Shown: one piece after another, positions 47,296-57,275 of the stretch
Numbering within the stretch: the first letter of the stretch is position 1
Layout of the letters: every line of letters starts with the position of its first letter
Origin: Gemmatimonadaceae bacterium
GTDB taxonomy: Bacteria; Gemmatimonadota; Gemmatimonadetes; Gemmatimonadales; Gemmatimonadaceae
Length of the DNA: 64,000 nt
Assembly (NCBI GenBank): GCA_035606695.1
Contig: DATNEW010000009.1
Coordinates: 154,533 to 218,532 of the forward strand
Direction of reading: 5' to 3'
The notes under the pieces: generated by a model
The model's input: the letters and a program-made list of their open reading frames with translations, nothing else
What the model was told of the DNA's origin: nothing
Databases searched by the model: none
Position numbers and translations under genes: made by a program

Positions 47296-47385
47296 GCGAG
47301 CGGAGAGAACCTCGGGTCGTGGTTGCGTGAGCGTCGCCGCGATCTGTATCGTACACCGTCTCTGCCATCCCAGCCACCGCGAGTC

Positions 47386-47937
47386 ATGGTGTTCGACGGT
47401 TTTCGTCAATCGTTCGACGATTTGCTTGCCCGCGCGACGAAGCCCGAGGAGCGCCGGGCGATCGCGTCGCGCATGAAAGACACGCTCGTGCAGGCTCGAG
47501 TCGGCTTGGGCGAAATGCGCGACGGCCTGGAGAAGACGCGCCAACGCCTTGCCGCCGAGGAGCGCGAGCTCGAGACGGTGCGCCGCCGCAAACAGCTCGC
47601 GGAAGGCATCAACGATCGCGAAACGGTCGAGATCGCGACGAACTACGAGAAGATGCACACCGAGCGCGCCGACGTGCTTCGTCAAAAAGTGTCGGCGCAG
47701 CAGGCGGAGGTGTCGCTCGCCGAACGCGACGTCGCGCAGATGACGGCCGAGCTCAAGGCGGTGATGTCGGGTGCCGACGTGCGCTCGGTGGCTCCAGCGC
47801 CGGACGCAGAGCCGAGCGACGATCCAGCCGCGTTACGCGACGAAATCGATTCCCTGGGGCGGGCACGCGCGCGCGCGGACATGGAATCGGAAGCCGCCCG
47901 CAAGCTCGAAGAGCTGAAGCGGCGGATGGGGAAGTAG
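47386..47937 (+). CDS. Coiled-coil protein of unknown function
   Basis: I start at ATG 47386, giving 183 aa. Residues ~30-130 form a long charged coiled coil (LEKTRQRLAAEERELETVRR, QAEVSLAERDVAQMTAELK). An acidic hinge and a C-terminal helix RARARADMESEAARKLEELK follow. No family is recognised. It is followed 34 bp later by an outer-membrane protein gene on the same strand. Confidence 0.65.
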   Translation: MVFDGFRQSFDDLLARATKPEERRAIASRMKDTLVQARVGLGEMRDGLEKTRQRLAAEERELETVRRRKQLAEGINDRETVEIATNYEKMHTERADVLRQKVSAQQAEVSLAERDVAQMTAELKAVMSGADVRSVAPAPDAEPSDDPAALRDEIDSLGRARARADMESEAARKLEELKRRMGK

Positions 47938-47971
47938 CATTCGGACCGCATACTGGGCGTGCGGTGCGTGC

Positions 47972-49660
47972 ATGTCCCTGTCCCTGCTGCTCGGTGTGGG
48001 CGAGCTTCACGCGCAGGATTCCACCCGAGTGGCGTGCGCGGGACAACGCATCGACGACGTCGTGATTCACACGGCGGCGCCGACCGCCGCCATGATCCGG
48101 CGAGTGCCCGGTCTCGAGAAGATCGTGACGGCGCTGCACACGACGACGCACATCGAAGTCATCCGTCGATTCCTGCTGCTGCGCCCCGGCGACGCGTGCG
48201 ACGAGCTGCGCCGCGCCGAATCGGAGCGCATTCTTCGCGCGCAGCCGTTCATCGCGGAAGCGTCGGTTCAGGCGGAGCGCGCGCCCGACGGCGGTGTCAT
48301 TCTCGACGTGCGCACGAACGACGAAATCGCGCTGGTGCTCGGCGGCGCCGCGAGCGCCGGCAATCCGCATCTGCGATTCATTCGTGTCGGTGAAGCGAAT
48401 CTGAGTGGCGAAGGGATCTATCTCGCCGGCGACTGGCGCGACGGCGGGGCGTTTCGAAACGGCTACGGCGGCCGTCTCGTCGACAATCAGTTATTCGGAC
48501 ACCCGTACATCTTCGCGACCGAGGGGCACGTGACGCCGCTCGGATCGAACTGGACGAGTGAGGCGTCGCATCCGTTCTACACCGACATTCAGCGCGTCGC
48601 CTGGCGCGCGCGCGCCGGAGGCGACGATGACTACGTGCAGTACGCGAACGACATCAACTCGAGTCACGCGATTCGCCTGAGCCGAAATTTCTTCGACGTC
48701 GGCGGCATCGTGCGGTTGGGGCCTCCGGGACGACTGAGCTTGTTCGGTGCATCGATCTCCGGCGACGACGACCGGCCCGGCGCGACGCAAGTGTTGGTGA
48801 CCAACCAGGGATTCGCGCCCGATCCGGACACGTCCCTGCTCAATCGCTACATCGATCATCGCATCGCGCGCGTCAATCTGCTGTGGGGCGTACGCGACAT
48901 CGGATTCAGGCCGGTCATCGGCTTCGACGCGCTCACGGCCACGCAGGATTTGCCGATCGGCTTTCAGCTCGGCTCCGTTTTCGGGCGCAGCCTCTCGGTG
49001 CTCGGCTCGCGCGATGACGACATCTTCATGGCGAGCGATCTCTACATCGGCGCGGTGGGAAGAAACAACGCATTGCGCTTTCAGGCGCAGGCGGAGGCGC
49101 GCCACAGCAACGACGCGCAGTCGTGGGACGGCATTCTCGCCAGCAGCCGCGCGATCGAATATCTGAAATTTCGGGCGAACACCACGACGCTGTCGCTCGA
49201 GTTCAGCGGCGGATGGCGGCAGCGCATTCCGTTCAACCTCACGCTGAGCGATCCGGACGGCGGGCTGCGCGGTTACGCATCGTCGAACACGCCGGGCGGC
49301 CAGCGATTCGTCGCGCGATTCGAGAACCGCACGTTCATCGGCCGGCCATTCGGACTTGGCGACCTTGGCGTTGGCGCGTTCAGCGACGTTGGCCGCCTGT
49401 GGGCGGGCGACATTCCGTTCGGCGTCAACACGCCGGTGCACGCGTCGGTTGGTGTCAGCCTGCTCGGCAACGTGCCGCCGCGCTCGCCGCGCATGTGGCG
49501 GATCGATCTCGCGTACGCGGTGAATCCGGAGCCCTTCGGCCACCGGTTCGAGCTGCGGGTGTCGAACACGGACAAGACGTCGTTCTTTCTGGCGGAGCCG
49601 TCGGACATCGGGGCGACGCGGGAGCGTACCGTGCCGTCGAGTGTTTTCCGGTGGCCATAG
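47972..49660 (+). CDS. Outer-membrane BamA/TamA-like protein with one POTRA-like domain
   Basis: The 562-aa protein has a short signal (LLLGVGELHAQD), then one POTRA-like domain (EVIRRFLLLRPGDACDELRR, ESERILRAQPFIAEASVQ). The rest is barrel-like strands (NLSGEGIYLAGDWRDGG, RFVARFENRTFIGRPFGL). The late segment with GLRGYASSNTPGGQRFVARF and GAFSDVGRLW resembles the surface-antigen barrel of Omp85 proteins. Full BamA has five POTRA domains, so this is a small Omp85 relative with unknown cargo. An upstream in-frame start is possible because the signal is short. Confidence 0.65.
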   Translation: MSLSLLLGVGELHAQDSTRVACAGQRIDDVVIHTAAPTAAMIRRVPGLEKIVTALHTTTHIEVIRRFLLLRPGDACDELRRAESERILRAQPFIAEASVQAERAPDGGVILDVRTNDEIALVLGGAASAGNPHLRFIRVGEANLSGEGIYLAGDWRDGGAFRNGYGGRLVDNQLFGHPYIFATEGHVTPLGSNWTSEASHPFYTDIQRVAWRARAGGDDDYVQYANDINSSHAIRLSRNFFDVGGIVRLGPPGRLSLFGASISGDDDRPGATQVLVTNQGFAPDPDTSLLNRYIDHRIARVNLLWGVRDIGFRPVIGFDALTATQDLPIGFQLGSVFGRSLSVLGSRDDDIFMASDLYIGAVGRNNALRFQAQAEARHSNDAQSWDGILASSRAIEYLKFRANTTTLSLEFSGGWRQRIPFNLTLSDPDGGLRGYASSNTPGGQRFVARFENRTFIGRPFGLGDLGVGAFSDVGRLWAGDIPFGVNTPVHASVGVSLLGNVPPRSPRMWRIDLAYAVNPEPFGHRFELRVSNTDKTSFFLAEPSDIGATRERTVPSSVFRWP

Positions 49661-49737
49661 AAGGCGGCGCGGAACGCGTCGCGGCCGATGGTGAGGCCGG
49701 CGCTTCGTGCGGATGGTAAGAGCAAAGTGCGCTCGCG

Positions 49738-51321
49738 TTACTGCGCGGTTTCCTTCACATCGCGCATCATGCGGCGAATGGGGACGGCGAGCAGCGCGCA
49801 GATCACGGCGGCGACAATCAACGACACCGCGGTTTGCTGAAACAGCGCGGGCATTTCGTTCAGCTTTTCCGGATCGATGTGGCCGCCGACCAGGCCCGCG
49901 ATGATCTCGCCGAGCGACGTCGCCATGAACCACACGCCCATCATCTGACCGGCGAACTTCGCCGGCGCGAGCTTCGTCATCGAGCTCAATCCGACCGGGC
50001 TCAATGAGAGCTCGCCGATCGTCTGAAACAGATAGCTGCCGACGAGCCACCACGGCGACACGCGCACGTTGCCGCCGCCTTTGATCACGAGGTGCGCCGC
50101 CGCGAGCATGACGAGGAAGCCGACACCAGTTGCCAGAAGACCGAAGGCGAATTTGGCGGGACTCGACGGATTGAGATTGCGCCGGCCCATCGCTTCCCAG
50201 ATCCACGCGAACACGGGCGCGAGCGCGATCACGAAAATCGAATTCGCGGCCTGCATCCAGGACGTCGGCATCTGCCAGCCGAAGACGACGCGGTCGGTGT
50301 AGTCGCGCGCGAACAGATTGAGCGACGTCGGTGCCTGCTCGAACGCCGACCAGAAAATCGCCGAGAAGATGAACAGCACGAGGATCACGACGACGCGCTT
50401 CTTGTCGTCTCCGCGCAGGCCGCCGAACATGAACAAATACGCGAAGTAGAGGACCGCGAGCGTGACGATCGCCACGGTCATTCGCTGCGCGACCCACACG
50501 GCGTTGATGTGAATCATGCCGGCCATCGCGACCGCAACGAAAACCGCGAACGCCGCGAGCGCGACGACCACGATGTTCCGGACTCGGGCGCGCGACGCGG
50601 GATCCTGCACCGAAGGTTCGCGCCCGATGCTGCCCAGCGTCGGCCCCGAGCGGATCTTGAACCAGATCACGCCGATCAGCATGCCGACGCCGGCGGCGCC
50701 AAAGCCCCAATGCCAACCCACTTGTTCGCCGAGAAACCCGGTGATCAGCGGCGCGATGAACGCGCCGGTGTTGATGCCCATGTAGAAGATCGAGAATGCC
50801 GCGTCACGCCGCGATCCGCCTTCGGGATACAGATCGCCCACAATTGCCGACACATTCGGCTTGAGCAAGCCCGTGCCGAGCACGATCAGAATGAGGCCGA
50901 GAAAGAATGCGGGCCGGGCGAATGCGGCGGACAATCCGATCGACAGATGGCCGAGCGCGATCAGAACACCGCCCCAGAAGATCGAGCGCTGAAGTCCGAG
51001 CCAGCGGTCGGCGATCCAGCCGCCGGGAAGTGACGCCAGGTACACGCACGCTGCGTAGATGCCCACGATCGACGACGCGGTGCTGCGATCGAAGCCGAAG
51101 CCGCCGCCGGTGAGCGCGGCAGTCATGAACAGCACGAGCAGCGGGCGGATCCCGTAGAACGAGAACCGCTCCCACATCTCGGTGAAGAACAGCGTCGACA
51201 ACCCGCGCGGGTGACCGAAGAATCTTCGATCCGCGATCACGGGATCGAGATTCGGCGGCGGCTCGTCGTGCGTCACGGTAGCGGCACTCGGCTGATCGAA
51301 AACAGATTTCGGGGTCGCCAT
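49738..51321 (-). CDS. POT-family peptide:proton symporter
   Basis: I start at ATG 51321 (MATPKSVFDQPSAATV), giving 527 aa with 12-14 membrane helices. POT hallmarks: FFTEMWERFSFYGIRPLLVL (ExxER on helix 1), GTGLLKPNVSAIVGDLYP, FYMGINTGAFIAPLITGFLG, and NSIFVIALAPVFAWIWE. These transporters bring di- and tripeptides in with protons. It is next to the dpp oligopeptide ABC genes on the same strand, making a peptide-uptake cluster. Confidence 0.93.
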   Translation of the reverse strand: MATPKSVFDQPSAATVTHDEPPPNLDPVIADRRFFGHPRGLSTLFFTEMWERFSFYGIRPLLVLFMTAALTGGGFGFDRSTASSIVGIYAACVYLASLPGGWIADRWLGLQRSIFWGGVLIALGHLSIGLSAAFARPAFFLGLILIVLGTGLLKPNVSAIVGDLYPEGGSRRDAAFSIFYMGINTGAFIAPLITGFLGEQVGWHWGFGAAGVGMLIGVIWFKIRSGPTLGSIGREPSVQDPASRARVRNIVVVALAAFAVFVAVAMAGMIHINAVWVAQRMTVAIVTLAVLYFAYLFMFGGLRGDDKKRVVVILVLFIFSAIFWSAFEQAPTSLNLFARDYTDRVVFGWQMPTSWMQAANSIFVIALAPVFAWIWEAMGRRNLNPSSPAKFAFGLLATGVGFLVMLAAAHLVIKGGGNVRVSPWWLVGSYLFQTIGELSLSPVGLSSMTKLAPAKFAGQMMGVWFMATSLGEIIAGLVGGHIDPEKLNEMPALFQQTAVSLIVAAVICALLAVPIRRMMRDVKETAQ

Positions 51322-51347
51322 GGTGGGCTGGTCGCTCGGTTCGGGCG

Positions 51348-52424
51348 TTAGGAGGAATGCGTTGCGATGACTGGCAAATACCTCGTCGGCGGATTCGTTC
51401 CACCCGCCGCCTTCTGCACGCCCCACTCTACACTCGTGGGCGGTTGTTTGATGCATGCCACCCAGTGGCCCGGCGCTTTTTCTTCCAGGGGCGGAACGAT
51501 CGCCGCGCACGCCTCGTCCTTGGCGGGATGTTGGCAACGCGGATGAAACACGCAGCCCGACGGCGGATTGGCCGGTGACGGCACGTCGCCATGCAACACG
51601 ACGCGCGACTTCTTCACCGTGGGATCGGCAATCGGTACCGCGGACAGCAGTGCCTGCGTGTACGGCATGAGCGGCTCGCGATAGAGATCCACCGACGTCG
51701 CGAGCTCCACGATCTTGCCCAGGTACATCACCGCGACGCGATCGGCGATGTGCTCGACGACGGACAGATCGTGCGCGATGAAGAGGTACGCCAGCCCGCG
51801 CTCGCGCTGAAGATCCTGCAGCAGGTTGATCACCTGCGCCTGCACCGACACGTCGAGCGCCGACACCGGCTCGTCGCAGACGATGAAGTTCGGTTCCACC
51901 GCCAGCGCGCGCGCGATCCCGATGCGCTGGCGCTGGCCGCCCGAGAATTCGTGCGGATATCGATTGACGTATTCGGCGCGAAGCCCGACTTCGTCGAGCA
52001 ATTGCCGGACGCGCGCGTCCGCGGCTGCGCCTTCCGCCAGCTTGTGAATCGTCAGGCCTTCGCGAACGATCGCGCCGACCGTCATGCGCGGATTGAGCGA
52101 CGAGAACGGATCCTGGAAGATGACCTGGATGCGCCGCCGGAACTTGCGCATCTCGCGGGCCCCGAGCTGCGTCAGCTCGACGCCGTCGAACTGCACCGAG
52201 CCCGACGTCGGCTCGATGAGGCGCAGGATCATGCGTCCCGTCGTCGACTTGCCGCAGCCGGACTCGCCGACCAGGCCCAGCGTTTCGGCGGCGTTGACGT
52301 CGAACGAGACGCCGTCCACGGCGCGCACGGCGCCATTAGACTTCCCAAATAATCCTTTTTTAATAGGAAAATGCTTCTTGAGGTCGCGCACGCTGAGCAG
52401 CGGCGTCGTCGCGTCCGCCGTCAT
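51348..52424 (-). CDS. dppF: Oligopeptide ABC transporter ATP-binding protein
   Basis: I start at ATG 52424, overlapping the dppD stop by 4 bp (ATGA). The 358-aa ATPase has Walker [18 protein letters not shown]-loop [17 protein letters not shown], signature [16 protein letters not shown], Walker [17 protein letters not shown], and the C-terminal oligopeptide/dipeptide motif [15 protein letters not shown] with cysteines. It pairs with DppD under the DppBC permeases. Confidence 0.93.
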   Translation of the reverse strand: MTADATTPLLSVRDLKKHFPIKKGLFGKSNGAVRAVDGVSFDVNAAETLGLVGESGCGKSTTGRMILRLIEPTSGSVQFDGVELTQLGAREMRKFRRRIQVIFQDPFSSLNPRMTVGAIVREGLTIHKLAEGAAADARVRQLLDEVGLRAEYVNRYPHEFSGGQRQRIGIARALAVEPNFIVCDEPVSALDVSVQAQVINLLQDLQRERGLAYLFIAHDLSVVEHIADRVAVMYLGKIVELATSVDLYREPLMPYTQALLSAVPIADPTVKKSRVVLHGDVPSPANPPSGCVFHPRCQHPAKDEACAAIVPPLEEKAPGHWVACIKQPPTSVEWGVQKAAGGTNPPTRYLPVIATHSS

Positions 52425-53461
52425 GCGGTTGCCTGCTGCACGACGAGCGGCTCGTGCTTGTCGGCGCGGCGCTCGGGCTCGACGGCCAGATGACAGCGCG
52501 ACACGTGCCCGGCACCGATCTGATACAGCGGCGGATGCTCCTCGAGACACCGATTCCACGCGTACGGGCAACGGTCGTGAAAGCGACAGCCCTTGGGCCA
52601 CGCGGTCGGCGGCGGAACGGAGCCCGGAATCGTCGCGAGACGTTCGCGCTCCTGTCCGACCTGCGGCATCGCGTTGAGGAGACCCTCGGTGTACGGATGA
52701 TGCGCCGCGGCGAACAGCTCGCGCACCGGCGCCTCTTCGACGATCTCGCCGCCGTACATGACGATCACGCGAGACACCGTTTCGGCCACGACGCCAAGGT
52801 CGTGCGTGATCAGCAGAATGGAGGTGCCGAACTTTTGCTGCAGCTCGCGCAGGAGCTCGAGGATCTGCGCCTGGATGGTGACGTCGAGCGCGGTCGTCGG
52901 CTCGTCGGCAATGACGAGCGACGGGTTCATCACGAGCGCCATGGCGATGACGACGCGCTGACGCATGCCGCCCGACAACTGATGCGGATATTCGCCGGCG
53001 CGCTGCTCCGGCGACGGGATACCGACGGTCTCGAGCATCTTCACCGCACGATTGCGCGCCTCCTGCTTCGAGCCACCGTGGTGCACGCGCACGACTTCGG
53101 CGATCTGATCGCCGATCTTGAACACGGGATTGAGCGCGGTCATCGGCTCCTGGAATACAAAGCCCAGCTCGCTTCCCCTGTAGGATCGCATCTCCTTTTC
53201 AGAAAGTTCCAGTAAGTCCTTTCCTTTGAAGAAGATATGACTGCCGCGTTCGATCCTTCCAGGAGGCCGTATTAAGCGGACAAGAGAGAATGCCGTCACG
53301 CTTTTGCCGCAACCAGACTCGCCAACCAGGGCGACGTTCTCGCCCGCACCGATTTCAAACGAAACGCCGTCCACCGCCCGTGCAACTCCGGCCTCTGTGT
53401 AGAAGTAGGTCCGAAGATCTTCCACTCGGAGGAGGTCAGTCGTGGGCGGAGGCTGTGTCAA
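52421..53461 (-). CDS. dppD: Oligopeptide ABC transporter ATP-binding protein, chimeric
   Basis: The 346-aa ATPase (TTG start; the in-frame GTG of VEDLRTYF is an alternative) has Walker [33 protein letters not shown], signature [16 protein letters not shown], and C-terminal [12 protein letters not shown]. Composition changes inside the gene: the 3' part (52421 to about 53147) has host-like G+C. The 5' part (about 53148-53461, residues 1-104) is much lower in G+C and uses different codons. A second, host-like copy of residues 1-100 lies at 58721-59020. I read this as a gene whose 5' end was replaced by an inserted island. Confidence 0.85.
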   Translation of the reverse strand: MTQPPPTTDLLRVEDLRTYFYTEAGVARAVDGVSFEIGAGENVALVGESGCGKSVTAFSLVRLIRPPGRIERGSHIFFKGKDLLELSEKEMRSYRGSELGFVFQEPMTALNPVFKIGDQIAEVVRVHHGGSKQEARNRAVKMLETVGIPSPEQRAGEYPHQLSGGMRQRVVIAMALVMNPSLVIADEPTTALDVTIQAQILELLRELQQKFGTSILLITHDLGVVAETVSRVIVMYGGEIVEEAPVRELFAAAHHPYTEGLLNAMPQVGQERERLATIPGSVPPPTAWPKGCRFHDRCPYAWNRCLEEHPPLYQIGAGHVSRCHLAVEPERRADKHEPLVVQQATA

Positions 53462-53634
53462 CTGTACGCTCAGGCTTGTTGGCGACGTTTAAATCTGGGG
53501 CCTTGGGCGGACGTTGCACCAGTTGTGCTAGCACGTACCTGGACCTGAGGCCGGGCTGCAGAGGTGCGTTGACACCCAGAAATGGCGTCGCGGCTCCGGT
53601 TTGCCCTCGCAAGCCGAATTTAGCTGCTCCGTGC

Positions 53635-53663
53635 TTGCGTGAGCGTTAGTGTTTTCAAATATT
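53635..53663 (+). promoter_or_regulatory. Candidate promoter of the defence pair
   Basis: TTGCGT (53635-53640) and AATATT (53658-53663) are 17 bp apart, about 85 bp upstream of the gajA start. The match is fair only. The 287-bp divergent gap 53462-53748 must also drive dppDF, which are now cut off from dppABC. Confidence 0.3.
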
Positions 53664-53748
53664 GCTCACACCCTCCATCGCGGAATTGATAGCCGCGCCT
53701 GTCGCCCTCGTGCGGCAGTATCCGCAATCGCCTCGCAACAAGAACAGA

Positions 53749-55458
53749 ATGCGAATTCGCCAACTCTCGATCAGAAATTTTCGCGGAATTTGCGAGCTGG
53801 ATTGGTCATTGCCTGACAGACGGATTTTCTGTCTAATCGGGAAAGGCGATTCTACGAAGTCCACGATACTCGAAGCGATACGCCGAGTGTTCCACCCGCA
53901 GTGGAACTTGAGCTTTAACGACTCTGATTTTCACGGCTGCGATCCGAAGCGGAAGGTGAAAATCGAAGTTGTCATCACTGACTTACCAGAAAGCTTTCGA
54001 GATTTGAATAACTACGGTCATCAATTGTGCGGTTGGAATAAAGAAACGCTCCAGGTGGAAGACGATCCTGGGGATGAACTTGAAGACGCCCTCCGCATTC
54101 GACTCTCAGTTACGGACGACTTGGAACCCGCGTGGCACGTCGTAAAAGGTGAGAAGGATGATGGAGTTCGCTTCAAACCGACGGATCGTGCCAAGGCAAC
54201 AGTGACGTTCATCGGCTCCGCGGCAGATCGAGATCTGACTTGGTCCCGCGGTTCGCTGCTAAGTCAACTCACAGACGGGGAGAATATTCAGGCCTCCTTG
54301 GCGGAGGCTGCACGAGCCGCTCGGACTTCGATGGCCGCACAGCGTGAGTCGGCACTAAAAAAATTCGATGAAGTAGCATCGCAAGCTGAAAAGACAGCGA
54401 AGCTGCTCGGCGTTCGAGTCGCCACAACATACAAAGCCGATTTGGACTCTGATGGGCTCAATGTTCGGTTGGGCGGTCTAGCCATCCACGATGGCGCAGT
54501 ACCGGTTCGCCAACTCGGCCTCGGCTCACGGAGAATGCTGATCACCGGCCTGCGGCAACAAGTAGTCTCTAAGCCGCACATCACGTTGATCGATGAAATT
54601 GAATCTGGGCTCGAACCCCAGCGAATCGCGCGGCTTTTAAATCACCTCTGCAAAGACGAACACGGTCAGTATTTCTTGACCACTCATTCTCCCGTGGTGC
54701 TGAGGGAATTGAAGGTCGAAGACCTACAAATCGTACATCATGTAGAGGGAAAGACGGACGTTATTTCAGCCAAGCAGCCATCGGTGGCTGAGTCAATTCA
54801 AGGGAGGATTAGGCAAAGCGCGGAATCGTTCCTGTGTCCACGCATCGTCGTCTGTGAAGGCGCGACTGAGGCAGGCTTTCTCAGAGGCCTAGATGAGTAT
54901 TGGATGGCCAGAGGCCGAGAGCCACTCGCGTATCAGGGCGTTTCATGCTTCGATGCGAAGACCGCCAACAAGGTCAAAGGAATCGCTGGCGACCTCATAA
55001 GACTTGGCTATGCGGTTTGCGTCATCGCAGATTCAGACGCACCAACTCAATTCTCCGCGAACGACGTCAAAGAGCTGCGAGAGGTGGGTGTTGAAGTTGT
55101 CGTCTGGTCGGACGGTCGTTCTATCGAGGAAGCGGTCATTCAAGATTTGACCTGGCCCGGCGTTCTTGCATCGTTTGATGTCGCGTGCGAGATCCTTGGC
55201 GACGTCGAGGTTCGTTTAAGCCAGACGGCCACACAATTCGACGGCGAGTTCAACCGAAATCGTGCTGCGTGGTCGGAATCGCCCAAGTTACGCGCCGCGA
55301 TCGCAAAAGCGGCGAAGGTGAGCGACTGGTTTAAACGTCAAAGCAATGCTGAACGATGGGTCGCGGCCATTTCCACGTATTTCGAGGACGACGCGATAAA
55401 GGACAAGGATTTCATATTGAAGCTCACGCAGCTTCGGGCGTGGATCGATCGTGGTTAG
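53749..55458 (+). CDS. gajA: OLD-family ATP-dependent nuclease (Gabija GajA-like)
   Basis: I start at ATG 53749 (MRIRQLSIRNFRGICEL), giving 569 aa; a TTG start 29 codons upstream is less natural. N-terminal ABC ATPase: Walker A IGKGDSTKST at 31-39 in the GDSTK form known in one OLD branch, signature LGLGSRR at 256-262, Walker B D282-E283 and switch H313. C-terminal TOPRIM nuclease: E370 in VVCEGATEAGF and D428/D430 in IADSDAP. Size and the adjacent UvrD-like gene match GajA of the Gabija anti-phage system, a nuclease activated when nucleotides fall. It diverges from dppD. Confidence 0.85.
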   Translation: MRIRQLSIRNFRGICELDWSLPDRRIFCLIGKGDSTKSTILEAIRRVFHPQWNLSFNDSDFHGCDPKRKVKIEVVITDLPESFRDLNNYGHQLCGWNKETLQVEDDPGDELEDALRIRLSVTDDLEPAWHVVKGEKDDGVRFKPTDRAKATVTFIGSAADRDLTWSRGSLLSQLTDGENIQASLAEAARAARTSMAAQRESALKKFDEVASQAEKTAKLLGVRVATTYKADLDSDGLNVRLGGLAIHDGAVPVRQLGLGSRRMLITGLRQQVVSKPHITLIDEIESGLEPQRIARLLNHLCKDEHGQYFLTTHSPVVLRELKVEDLQIVHHVEGKTDVISAKQPSVAESIQGRIRQSAESFLCPRIVVCEGATEAGFLRGLDEYWMARGREPLAYQGVSCFDAKTANKVKGIAGDLIRLGYAVCVIADSDAPTQFSANDVKELREVGVEVVVWSDGRSIEEAVIQDLTWPGVLASFDVACEILGDVEVRLSQTATQFDGEFNRNRAAWSESPKLRAAIAKAAKVSDWFKRQSNAERWVAAISTYFEDDAIKDKDFILKLTQLRAWIDRG

Positions 55459-56887
55459 TCTGGCGCAGGAGTTGGCAGCGACGGGCGAAACAGGCTACGT
55501 CAAGGCACCTGCCGGCTTTGGCAAAACGCATTTGATTGCCGAAGCCATCTCGTATAGCGACGAACGGCAACTAGTGCTTACGCACACGTTCGCCGGAGTC
55601 AATGCGATTCGGCGGAAACTGCGCGAAGCAGCGGTGCCATCCCGATTGTTCCGAGTTGATACGATTGCAAGCTGGTCGCTGAGGCTCTCGCTCTCTTTTC
55701 GGAATCGGTCCGGTTGGTCGACCGATCACCCCGAGAACAATCGAGAATGGAATGACCTGTATCGAGCGTGCTCGCGTCTCCTCAAATACGACTTCGCTCG
55801 GCGGATTCTGCGCGCATCCTACGCCGGACTATACATCGACGAATATCAAGACTGTTCTGCAGAGCAGCATGAACTAGTAATGGCTCTCGCGACGCACCTG
55901 CCTTGTCGCATTCTGGGCGATCCGTTGCAGGCGATCTTCGACTTCGATGATGACGCGGTTGATTGGGCGCGTGACGTAGAATCAAAATTCAGGCGATTCG
56001 GCGATCTCAACACGCCGCATCGGTGGATTCGCGTTAACCGGCCCGAAATTGGTGGCTGGCTAATTACTGTGCGGAACGCACTCGAGGACGGTGGATCGAT
56101 CAATTTGGGTGGAAAACTCCCGAGGGGGGTTCGATTCAAAGCAGCCGATACTTCGACAGCTCTGTTTCTCGCACAGGCGAATGCCTGCCGCTTCTTCTCC
56201 GGAGACAGACGGCAGAGCGCGATCGCAATTCATGCGGGAGCGCCTGCCTACAAAGAGAAATGCCACAAGCTGGCCCGCGCGATTTCGGGGAGCTTCACTT
56301 CTATTGAAGAAATTGAAGGCCGCACCCTACGGGCAGGCGCTAGAAAGATCCAATCCGCCAAAACCGATAATGACCGATTGAGTGAAGTCCTGGGCTTCGC
56401 GAGCAAATGCATGACATCGATCGACCGCGTCTTGCCGCAAGCAACCAAGAACGGTCGGCGCGTAGAGATTAAGCGCAATACACGCAATCCTTCGATCGCG
56501 ATGGCGGCAAATGCCGTCCTCGAAAAATCTGATCCAACTTCGATTTCAGACCTATTGCAATCGATCAGGCGAGTAGATGGTGTCGAGCTAACGCGCGGCG
56601 ATTTGTACTACCGTATGCTCGGCGTACTTCGCAAACACGCGCTGTATCCAAACTTGTCGCTCTCGGAAGCGGTTGATGCGTACCAGACCGAGTTTCGCCA
56701 TAGCGGACGACGTGGAGGGCGTTGGCTAATCGGAACGACCTTGCTGGTCAAAGGTCTGGAATTTGACCACGGCATTGTTCTCGACGCGAATTCACTTTCA
56801 CGGAAAGAACTCTACGTCGCTCTGACGCGCGGCTCGCGGTCCGTCACGATTCTCGGGACCGATCCGATGTTGAATCCGCCCGCGTGA
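55451..56887 (+). CDS. gajB: UvrD-like helicase partner (Gabija GajB-like)
   Basis: The GTG at 55451 overlaps the gajA end by 8 bp, so the pair is translationally coupled. The 478-aa protein has Walker A PAGFGKT at 20-26, motif Ia LTHTFAGVNAIRR, motif II YIDEYQDCS (D130-E131), motif III CRILGDPLQAIFDF and C-terminal LVKGLEFDHGIVL plus KELYVALTRGSRSV (motifs V and VI). It is shorter than UvrD because the 1B/2B domains are reduced, as in GajB, which binds and unwinds foreign DNA ends and forms a complex with GajA. Confidence 0.83.
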   Translation: MVSLAQELAATGETGYVKAPAGFGKTHLIAEAISYSDERQLVLTHTFAGVNAIRRKLREAAVPSRLFRVDTIASWSLRLSLSFRNRSGWSTDHPENNREWNDLYRACSRLLKYDFARRILRASYAGLYIDEYQDCSAEQHELVMALATHLPCRILGDPLQAIFDFDDDAVDWARDVESKFRRFGDLNTPHRWIRVNRPEIGGWLITVRNALEDGGSINLGGKLPRGVRFKAADTSTALFLAQANACRFFSGDRRQSAIAIHAGAPAYKEKCHKLARAISGSFTSIEEIEGRTLRAGARKIQSAKTDNDRLSEVLGFASKCMTSIDRVLPQATKNGRRVEIKRNTRNPSIAMAANAVLEKSDPTSISDLLQSIRRVDGVELTRGDLYYRMLGVLRKHALYPNLSLSEAVDAYQTEFRHSGRRGGRWLIGTTLLVKGLEFDHGIVLDANSLSRKELYVALTRGSRSVTILGTDPMLNPPA

Positions 56888-56963
56888 TGTTCTCGATCAG
56901 GCCGCTGATTCCCTTGCTCGAGCCTTACTTAACTTCGCACGCGTTAATCAGCGGAATTCGGGC

Positions 56964-57210
56964 AACTCAGGTAAATGAGTGCAACTCAGGTAAATGAGTG
57001 CAACTCAGGTAAATGAGTGCAACTCAGGTAAATGAGTGCAACTCAGGTAAATGAGTGCAACTCAGGTGAATGAGTGCAACTCAGGTGAATGAGTGCAACT
57101 CAGGTGAATGAGTGCAACTCAGGTGAATGAGTGCAATTCAGGTGAATGAGTGCAATTCAGGTGAATGAGTGCAATTCAGGTGAATGAGTGCAATTCAGGT
57201 GAAAAAGAAG
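56964..57210. repeat. Tandem array of thirteen 19-bp dyad repeats
   Basis: Perfect 19-bp period with no spacers. Units 1-5 read AACTCAGGTAAATGAGTGC, units 6-9 change one base (GGTGAA), units 10-12 add a second (AATTCA), and unit 13 is degenerate. Each unit holds the dyad ACTCA-N6-TGAGT. It lies downstream of gajB. It looks iteron-like rather than coding or CRISPR. Confidence 0.95.
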
Positions 57211-57245
57211 AGAATTCAGCGTTTAAACTCAGCGCCAAATTAGCA

Positions 57246-57275
57246 AAATGGGCCCTCATTTCTGAGAGCCCATTT
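57246..57275. terminator. Hairpin after the 19-bp array
   Basis: AAATGGGC (57246) / GCCCATTT (57275) with an inner CTCA/TGAG pairing. Short T-runs lie on both sides. It may terminate transcription leaving gajB. Confidence 0.6.

Noticed and set aside
55451..56887. Gabija helicase as a host repair helicase
   Set aside because: Its compact size, 8-bp overlap with an OLD nuclease and low-G+C island setting fit a defence partner better; the host-like UvrD is at 26925.
56964..57210. CRISPR array
   Set aside because: The 19-bp units are tandem with no spacers and no cas genes are nearby.
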